Positions 56,751 to 64,000 of a stretch of 64,000 bases of DNA are shown one piece after another. The position numbers and the translations under genes are program-made. The DNA is from Ananas comosus (lineage: Eukaryota; Streptophyta; Magnoliopsida; Poales; Bromeliaceae), in the NCBI RefSeq assembly GCF_001540865.1, contig NC_033633.1, forward strand, positions 1,075,130 through 1,139,129, in the 5' to 3' direction. Under the pieces are notes generated by a model. The model saw only the letters and a list, made by a program, of their open reading frames with translations, had not been told where the DNA came from and ran no database searches. Every line of letters starts with the position of its first letter. Position 1 is the stretch's first letter.

Positions 56751-58489
56751 GTAAGTCCTAATTCAACTCTATGTTATTGAAAAGATTTAATATACTGCCT
56801 ATTATTGCTCTTCTTTTGCTTCGGAGTTATTCATAGAAATTATTTTTTCTACAAGAATTTTTCTAAACATGTCAGCTTTGTGATTGGTCATAATGGTATA
56901 GGCGGTTTTGGTGAGCTTAATAAATATGTGATAATTTTGTCTTAGGAATAACAGGAAAAAGAAATTAAAATCTTACAAAAATCAGGAATCCAGAAATTAG
57001 TTCAAGATAATTTCTTACATGAAATATTAAAATTTGAGCTTGGGGACATTGCATAGCACACTGATATCTTGGTCTTGGAACACAACACAAACATGGAAAC
57101 AACCAGTTCATGAAAAAGTGATTGAATGTTAGAACTAACTCAAAATACTTCTACTCAGACCCCATCCTGGTGTTAAGTATTAATTTGAACATCCAGGTGG
57201 AGTCAAGTGGTTGAATTAATGGGAGAACAAAATGCAGGTTTAGTTACTATAGACAGAGTTTGTTAAATTTGAATTCTGCAGATTGCAGAACATTCGAAAA
57301 TGATTGCAAACTATCTATAGAGAAATCGGGTCTTGATATTTGCTTATAGTGAAACACATTTTTATCACACGAAATTTAACACAAGGTTTAAACCTCTTGG
57401 TTAGCCACAAACACAACAAACTACAACTGTTTTTCCTATGATTGCAAATTATCTATAGAGAAATCGGGTCTTGATATTTGCTTAACACAAGGTTTAAACC
57501 TCTTAGTTAGCCACAAACACAACAAACTTCAAATTTTTCCTACTTAACTCTTTTGCATCGGAATGGAATCTAGGTTGACGAAAATCAAGCCCTTTGCGTC
57601 AAAGTTATATGATCTGGAGCACTGAGATGCCTAAACTACTTGACCACTTTCGGATTTTGACACCCTAATTAACTTATAATTTTTATATACAAAAATTCTT
57701 AAAAAGCTGCTCCACAGCTCCAAAGATGTATAGGTCAGAACTACAACGTACCTACTAGCTTGCTTAAAGATTTGACATCAGATCTGATAGAAATCAAAAA
57801 GAATTTCAGCAGCCTAAAAAGAAGCAAACACCAGGAAAGATAAATGTAACATATAGTAGTTAAGGACGACGGAGATTATGATATAAAGTTAGGGTTAAAC
57901 AAGTAGATAGAAATTGCTTCAATCGGTTTAAAGTCGATCAAATGACAAAAAAATTAAACACGTACGTAGGACAGTAAAATGCCTTTACTATGCTTTAACA
58001 TAACAACAACATACTAGCATCTAAAACAGCAATAGAAAGAAAGTAGTCACAAGAAGTGTTGGATCTTGGCATTAATGTTATTGAGAGGTAGAGGAACCAT
58101 AACGAAATAGGAGGTTTATTCTAGCGATTACAAAAAACAATGGGTCATTCCATTTCAACTTGGCACAGGTTAATTTCCAATTATTATAGGATTGAAAATA
58201 GAAGTCACTGATGTTAATTTCCAAGTATTATAGGATTTAATTCAGTTTTGAAAGATTTGTTAAACTACTTTCCTCTGGAATGAGACTCATTTAGGATGAC
58301 TTCCACACCAGACTGCAAGTACGGGCATCGATTTCTTTAGACTACCGTTTCACGATCCAAATCCATTCAACAACATTAAATTTGTCGATTTAAACACCGA
58401 GATCCGGAACTACCTATCGCACATATCTTAGGTAGTTACTGCTCTCAGAATTATAGTATGGCATTGTTATAGTTTCTGTTTAAGTGATA

Positions 58490-59019
58490 GCTTTGTGAAA
58501 AGATGTATATAATTATTATAGTTTCTGGACAATAAAGTCAGTAGAATCAATAGGAAAAGACAATGACAATAAATATGTCAAACAGTGAATGAATATCTTG
58601 ATTTTGAAATTCCTTTAGCCATAACTTGAAATTCCTTTAGCCATGACTTGAAATTCTTTCACAATTTCTAAAAGCAATAGAATGAAAGGTTGATTGAAGT
58701 TCTTACCGTAATAGAGTGCAAAGGGGTTCCATTCTAGTTCATAAAAGAAACTTAGCTTTGTGAAAAGATGTATATAATTGTTATAGTTTCTGGACAATAA
58801 AATCAGTAGAATCAATAGGAAAAGACAATGACAATAAATATGTCAAACAGTGAATGAATATCTTGATTTTGAAATTCCTTTAGCCATAACTTGAAATTCC
58901 TTTAGCCATGACTTGAAATTCTTTCACAATTTCTAGAAGCAATAGAATGAAAGGTTGATTGAAGTTCTTACCGTAATAGAGTGCAAAGGGGTTCCATTCT
59001 ACTTCATAAAAGAAACTCG
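58490..59019. repeat. 265-bp tandem duplication upstream of Helitron Rep copy 2
   Basis: Units 58490-58754 and 58755-59019 start GCTTTGTGAAAAGATGTATA. Copy 1 has only a shortened single unit near 53222. Confidence 0.88.
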
Positions 59020-59453
59020 GAGGGTGGTAAACAAACTACACAACAATTTAAAGATGTTTTTGAAAAAAAATTAGTACAACATAAAGTCTAAAAAAAAATA
59101 ATGTACCAAAACATAATGAAGCCTAATTTGGTCTTTTAGCTTCTTGATTTTAATTTTCATGATTTCAATTTGTAACATACCACTTGGATTAAAAGCTCGC
59201 AAAACATAAAAGTTATCATTTTCTTCTTTTCATTATGATAATCTATTAGGTATTTTTCAACTTCATAATTGATCTTTCAGATTTTATCAACAATTATATT
59301 TCAAGCGTATTCTTATCTTTGATGTAAGAATGATAGATCATAACTACTAGATTTCATTCTTCTATACTTGATATCTATCATTTTCCTTTGGTTTTATACT
59401 AAGTCCTACTATTGAGTAGTAATTTTGTTTTAGAATTGGTTGATTTAGTGTCA

Positions 59454-62400
59454 GATGGATTATGCTACAATATCTAGAGAAAGATGAAAATTCCGAAAGT
59501 TTGTTCTTGATAATCGCCGAAACAGTCGGGGGTTCTCTGCCACAGTTAATTCAAATTACAATGATGATACTCTGCCTTCGGATTATGAGACCTCACTTAC
59601 TTTGTTCAGAAAACGGAAAAGAATCTCAAAAGCAGCAATTTAACAGTTGGTGATCTTGATGTACAGCATGAATCTATTGGCAGTTCATCTCAAACTACAA
59701 TTCATAGAGGGCAAGACATAGAACAATCATACCTTGGAATGCAAGAATATGAGTGTCAATCATGTGGGGCTCTACTTTGGTATGACGAAAGAATCAAATC
59801 TTGCAACGAAAATACTCTTCGCTTTTCAATTTGTTGTTCCGACGGCAAAGTTGTCATACCGCTTTTGCCGCAAACACCTGAAATATTAGACCATTTATTG
59901 GACTACAATGGTAGTAGTGAATCAACGAAATTTCGAGAAAATATTCGTGTCTACAATTCTATGTTTGCATTTACATCGATTGGGGCAAAAATTGATAATG
60001 AAATTAATAGAAAACCTGGCCCTTACGTATTCAGAATATCCGGGCAAAATCACCACAGAATGGGTTCTTTACTTCCTGTTGATGGAGAACGTCCGAAATT
60101 TGCCCAATTATACATTTATGACACGGAAAATGAAATCGATAATAGAATGAGATCATTTAATGCATCTGATGAATTGCAAAATATTGATAGAAATATTGTT
60201 GGGCAACTAATAGAAATGTTCGATCATAAAAATGAGATAGTAAAATCATTTAGAATGGCGAGGGACCGATTCAAAGAAGATGATTTTTTGCCTATCCGCT
60301 TGAGGTTGATTGGCAGTCGTGCAGACAGGTCTCAGTATAATCCTCCTTCATGTTCCGAGATTGCTGGTTTAATAATTGGTGATTTTGGTCATGCAGATCG
60401 TCAACGAGATATTGTGGTTGACCATAAGATGGAAGGACTTAAACGTATTAGTGATTTGCATCCTTCATTCATGGCAATGCAATATCCTATATTGTTTCCA
60501 TATGGAGAAGATGGTTTTAGGCTAGGCATGAAATATAACAGTGGTTCACACAGGAAAATTGGTTCTAGGAAATGTATTACAATGCGTGAATTTTATGCAT
60601 ACAGAATACAAAATAGAATATTTGAGGGAAAAACACTAATAAGAGGAGGTAGACTTTTTCAACAATATTTGGTTGATGCATTTTCCTGCATCGAAGAAGA
60701 TCGTCTCGATTATATTAGGAGAAACCAGGCAAATTTGCGCACGGAGGTTTATAGTGGAATTAAAGATGCTGTTGTTGCAGGCGATGTTGATGGTAACGCA
60801 ATTGGTAAAAAAACAATTCTACCGGCGAGTTTCACTGCCGGTCCCCGTTACATGATTCAAAACTATCAGGATGCTATTGCCATCTGTAGACATTGTGGAC
60901 ATCCGGATTTGTTCATCACATTTACCTGTAATGCACAATGGCCTGAAATACAAAATGCCTTACAATTTATTCCCGGTCAAAAAGCAGAAGATCGTCCGGA
61001 TATAGTAAGCAGGGTTTTCAAGATGAAAGTTAACGCATTAATGGCAGATATTAAAAAAGGAAACTATTTTGGGAGAACTATAGCTGGTACACTTCTATTT
61101 TATATATTTTTTGTTCTTTACTAAAAAAATTCCTTCTTTATTTGCTTCTTACCGTTCTTCTTTTTTTCACCATGTAGATTTGTATACAATTGAATTTCAA
61201 AAAAGAGGTCTCCCTCATGTGCATATCTTAGTTTGGTTACATCCAGATCATAAGTTGCCAACAACTACGGACATAGATTCAATTATTTTTGCCGAAATAC
61301 CAGATAAAGATATTGATCCAATTGGATATGCCACTGTTTCAAAATTTATGATACATGGACCGTGTGGCTCTGCAAATTCTAAAGCACCGTGTATGGTTAA
61401 AGGTCGATGCTCAAAACATTTTCCAAAAGAATTCAGAAATGAAACAACTGTGGATGATAGCGGATTCGCTATTTATAGAAGAAGAAACAATGAAAGGTTC
61501 GTCACAAAAAAGGGCATTAATCTTGACAACAGATATGTTGTGCCGCACAACTTGACGTTAGTAGTTAAATATCAAGCTCATATTAATGTTGAGTGGTGCA
61601 ACAAATCAAGATTAATAAAATATTTATTTAAGTACATCAATAAGGGTTCAGATAGAACAAGGGCTGTAATAGAGGACAACTATTTGTGCAACAATGGTTG
61701 TCGTGATGTACAATATAAGCAGATTGACGAGATTAAAAGATACTTGGATTGTAGATATTTATCGGCGTATGAAGCTGTTTGGAGATTATATCAATTTGAT
61801 ATACACTCTAGAGAACCTACAGTTGAACGATTGACTTTACATTTGCCGCTGATGAATAATGTGACATATCATGAAAGTCAAAACTTAGTTGATGTTCTAG
61901 ATCGATGCAATGTCGAGAAAACAATGTTTACTGAGTGGATGGAAACAAATGCAAATTATGATGATGCCCGCGAACTAACTTACGCAGAATTTCCAACAAA
62001 ATGGGTTTGGCATTCAACTGACAAAATATGGACAAGACGTAAAAAAGGAAATCGAATTGGAAGAATTATTTATATTCATCCAAATGCCGGTGAGCTTTAT
62101 TTTTTAAGAATGCTACTGAATAAGGTTAAAGGGCCGAGAAATTATATTGAAATTAGAACTGTTGACAATATTGTGTATGAAACATACCGCGCTGCATGTG
62201 ATGCACTTGGATTGCTGGGTAATGACATAGAATGGCGCGAAGCAATAGAGGAAGCATCTCATTGGTCTTCTCCTGCTGATTTGAGACAACTTTTTGTTAC
62301 TTTGGTTATGTTTTGTGAGGTAGCTGATCCTGTAAAATTGTGGAATGATTTTTGGAAACTCTTTGCGGACGATATTTTATATAGATTAAAGGAAGTATTG

Positions 62401-62679
62401 GAAGTTCGTGAACTGCGAATACCAGAATTACAGTTACAAAATTACATTTTATTTGAGCTAGAAGTGTTGTTCAATAAAAGTTGCAGCTCCCTCTCTCAGT
62501 TCAATCTACCAATTCTTGATAGATTGATTTTGGAAGATATGAGTAACAAGTTGTTGAGAGAAGAATTAGATTATGATGCGGATGCTTTAAAATGTGAACA
62601 TACAAGGTTATTTAGCGAATTGAATGATGAGCAGAAGAGTATATATAACTATGTTTTGACTTCTATTTATGAAGATANT
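59454..62679 (+). pseudogene. Helitron RepHel, Rep half (N region and HUH nuclease)
   Basis: The presumed start MDYATISRE at 59454 is followed by a TGA about ten codons in, and a one-base loss before 59640 shifts frame; from 59739 the frame is open. Exon 59739-61086 encodes the N region (CQSCGALLWYDERIKSC) and the Helitron-like N domain (MREFYAYRIQNRIFEGKTLI, RGGRLFQQYLVDAFSCIEED, GHPDLFITFTCNAQWPEI). A 91-nt intron, 61087-61177 (GTACAC...CATGTAG), joins in phase to 61178-62679, starting DLYTIEFQKRGLPHVHILVW. That holds the HUH motif (HVH), the catalytic-Tyr region (YLFKYINKGSD) and then the linker to the helicase (LNDEQKSIYNYVL). Rolling-circle nuclease of the transposon. The early stop may make it inactive unless translation begins at 59739. 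Confidence 0.8.
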
Positions 62680-62680
62680 T

Positions 62681-62837
62681 CAATCTACCAATTCCTGATA
62701 GATTGATTTTGGAAGATATGAGTAACAAGTTGTTGAGAGAAGAATTAGATTATGATGCAGTACAAGGTTATTTAGCGAATTGAATGATGAGCAGAAGAGT
62801 ATATATAACTATGTTTTGACTTCCATTTATGAAGATA
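62681..62837. other. Duplicate of 62500-62679 after an N: probable assembly join
   Basis: Immediately after the N at 62680 the sequence returns to TTCAATCTACCAATTC and repeats the preceding 180 bases with few substitutions and one gap of about 20 bases. This again looks like unmerged contig ends or two alleles, so the break it makes in the Helitron protein may not be real. Confidence 0.75.
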
Positions 62838-63943
62838 AAGGAGATGCGATTTTCGTATATGGTTATGGTGGAACAGGAAAAACTTATTTATGGCAGACAA
62901 AATCTCAAAACTTCGTTCAGAAGGGAAAATAGTTTTGGCTGTTGCATCATCTGGAATTGCTTCGTTTCTACTTCCTGGTGGGAGAACGGCTCATTCTAGA
63001 TTCAAGATACCTATAAAAGTAGATGAGTTCTCAACATGTGAAATTAAAAAAGGAACTCAACTCGCAAAATTACTTGATCGCACTAGCTTAATTATATGGG
63101 ATGAAGCACCGATGAACCATAGAAATTGTTTTGAAGCTTTAGATAAATCATTAAGAGATATTTTACAAACAGATACTGGAGATGTTCAACAAAAGTTATT
63201 TGGCGGCAAAACTATTGTATTCGGAGGGGATTTTCGTCAAATACTTCCTGTTATTATTGGCGGCACGAGACAGGATATAGTTAATGCAGCAATCACTAGG
63301 TCATATATTTGGGATAGTTGTAGAGTCTTTCAACTATCAACAAATATGAGATTGCTTAAATGCTCAGAGAATGAGATGTCAAAAAAGGAATTGGCGGACT
63401 TCGCAAAATGGATTCTAGATTTGGGTAATGGAAAATTAGATGCCATCAAATTAGACAATGAAGAAGAGGCTACTTGGATCAAGATACCAGATGATTTGCT
63501 CATAAAAAGTAGTGGAGATGGTATTAAAGATATTGTTTCTACAGTATATGATGACCTTCAAGGAAATTACAAAAATATCACGTACTTAAGAGATAGAGCT
63601 ATTATCACACCAATGAATGAAACAGTTGATGAAATAAATAATTATGTCTTATCTTTATTGCCGAATGAAGAGAAAGTATACATGAGTTCCGATTCAATTT
63701 GTAGCTCCTCAAAAAATGCTGATGACAATGATGTTCTCTATCCAGTTGAATTCTTAAATTCTATAAAGGTTAATGGTGTGCCTCACCATGAACTAAAATT
63801 GAAAATAGGAAGTCCGATAATGTTGCTACGTAATATTAGCCAAGGTTCTGGACTGTGTAATGGAACTCGCTTAATTGTTACTCAATTGGCTTCGAAAGTT
63901 ATTAAGGCACAGATATTCACTGGAAATCATGCAGGTGAAAAAG
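62838..63943 (+). pseudogene. Helitron RepHel, PIF1-like helicase half, interrupted
   Basis: SF1B helicase of the Helitron. Walker A GYGGTGKT is at 62861-62884, followed by Walker B LIIWDEAPM, the GGDFRQILPV motif and the C-terminal IGSPIMLLRNISQGSGLCNG. Walker A is in a different frame from the rest: a one-base loss (or equivalent) lies near 62885-62900, after TYLW. The frame then runs open to GNHAGEKV, where an LTR begins, so the last helicase residues are missing. Confidence 0.82.
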
Positions 63944-64000
63944 TGTCACGCCCCGGGGCCGATTTTCAAAGCCATTTTGAAAATTCATTACCATTTTGAA
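63944..64000 (+). repeat. Start of an LTR inserted in the Helitron helicase
   Basis: TGTCACGCCCCGGGGCCG begins exactly where helicase homology stops. TGTCACGCCCCGG is a frequent 5' end of plant Ty3/gypsy LTRs. The element continues beyond the window, so size and family are unknown. The preceding five bases (AAAAG) would be the target duplication. Confidence 0.6.

Larger units (their letters stand above)
54986..57740. other. Duplicated and rearranged repeat mosaic
   Basis: No intact gene. It includes a 127-bp tandem duplication (55329-55582), segment A copy 2 (56034-56283), exon-like cassette copy 3 (56686-56750) and a partial tandem duplication (57301-57438 and 57439-57531, the second lacking about 45 bases). 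A short open stretch (MVLDINDDKGPIGMQWV near 55258) is not recognised. Confidence 0.5.
57741..63943 (+). mobile_element. Helitron copy 2, autonomous-type but damaged
   Basis: Upstream part collinear with copy 1. The coding part carries both halves of a Helitron RepHel protein: the Helitron-like N and HUH Rep region, then a PIF1-type SF1B helicase. The 5' edge is set only by homology to copy 1; the 3' end is lost because an LTR interrupts the helicase at 63943/63944. A 265-bp tandem duplication (58490-58754 and 58755-59019) lies before the gene. Confidence 0.8.

Noticed and set aside
57301..57531. Regular repeats considered as a CRISPR-like array
   Set aside because: Only two units with no spacers of constant size, in plant nuclear DNA; they are simple tandem duplications.

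Overview
The window is nuclear DNA from a flowering plant, most likely a non-grass monocot. First exons and UTRs are GC-rich and full of CT/GA microsatellites, introns are AT-rich, and intergenic DNA is a patchwork of old transposons. The species is not proven by the sequence; a bromeliad-like commelinid is my guess. Four single N characters (17647, 40169, 54830, 62680) look like contig joins, and two of them are preceded or followed by an unmerged duplicate of nearby sequence, so local order near them needs caution.

The left half (about 1-31 kb) is the gene-rich part. It holds: a 22-exon phototropin gene (PHOT1 type, blue-light receptor kinase, 2801-13926, +); a two-exon BTB/POZ gene (15240-18253, -); a C2H2 repressor zinc-finger gene of the ZAT class (16702-17232, +) lying inside the single BTB intron as assembled; an intronless NEDD8-specific Ulp1-type protease (21909-22649, -); an eight-exon TONNEAU1 gene (24066-27774, +), which acts in cortical microtubule and preprophase band organisation; and a small basic plant peptide gene of unknown function (30329-30565, +). 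These genes do not form one pathway. A further gene, 41254-41919 (+), encodes a 221-residue protein with a dsRNA-binding-like N-terminus and a coiled coil.

Mobile DNA fills the rest. A tRNA-type SINE family occurs at 110-275, 496-640, 3661-3818 and 3962-4128 (two copies in PHOT1 intron 1), with decayed pieces at 28.1 and 51.6 kb. There are fold-back or MITE elements at 1186-1538, 33892-34556 and others, a LINE 3' remnant (31.7-32.9 kb), and a gutted Ty1/copia element (33401-37391) carrying a nested Harbinger-type MITE. A Ty3/gypsy element (46469-50917) has a 3.26-kb 3' LTR but only 337 bp of 5' LTR, and is still flanked by a GTGTA target duplication.

From 42 to 64 kb lies a mosaic of duplicated segments. 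It includes two copies of a Helitron: one truncated at about 54.59 kb, the other with Rep and PIF1-like helicase regions running to 63943, where a new LTR begins. An apyrase exon fragment, exon-like cassettes repeated three times, and many short tandem duplications lie between them.
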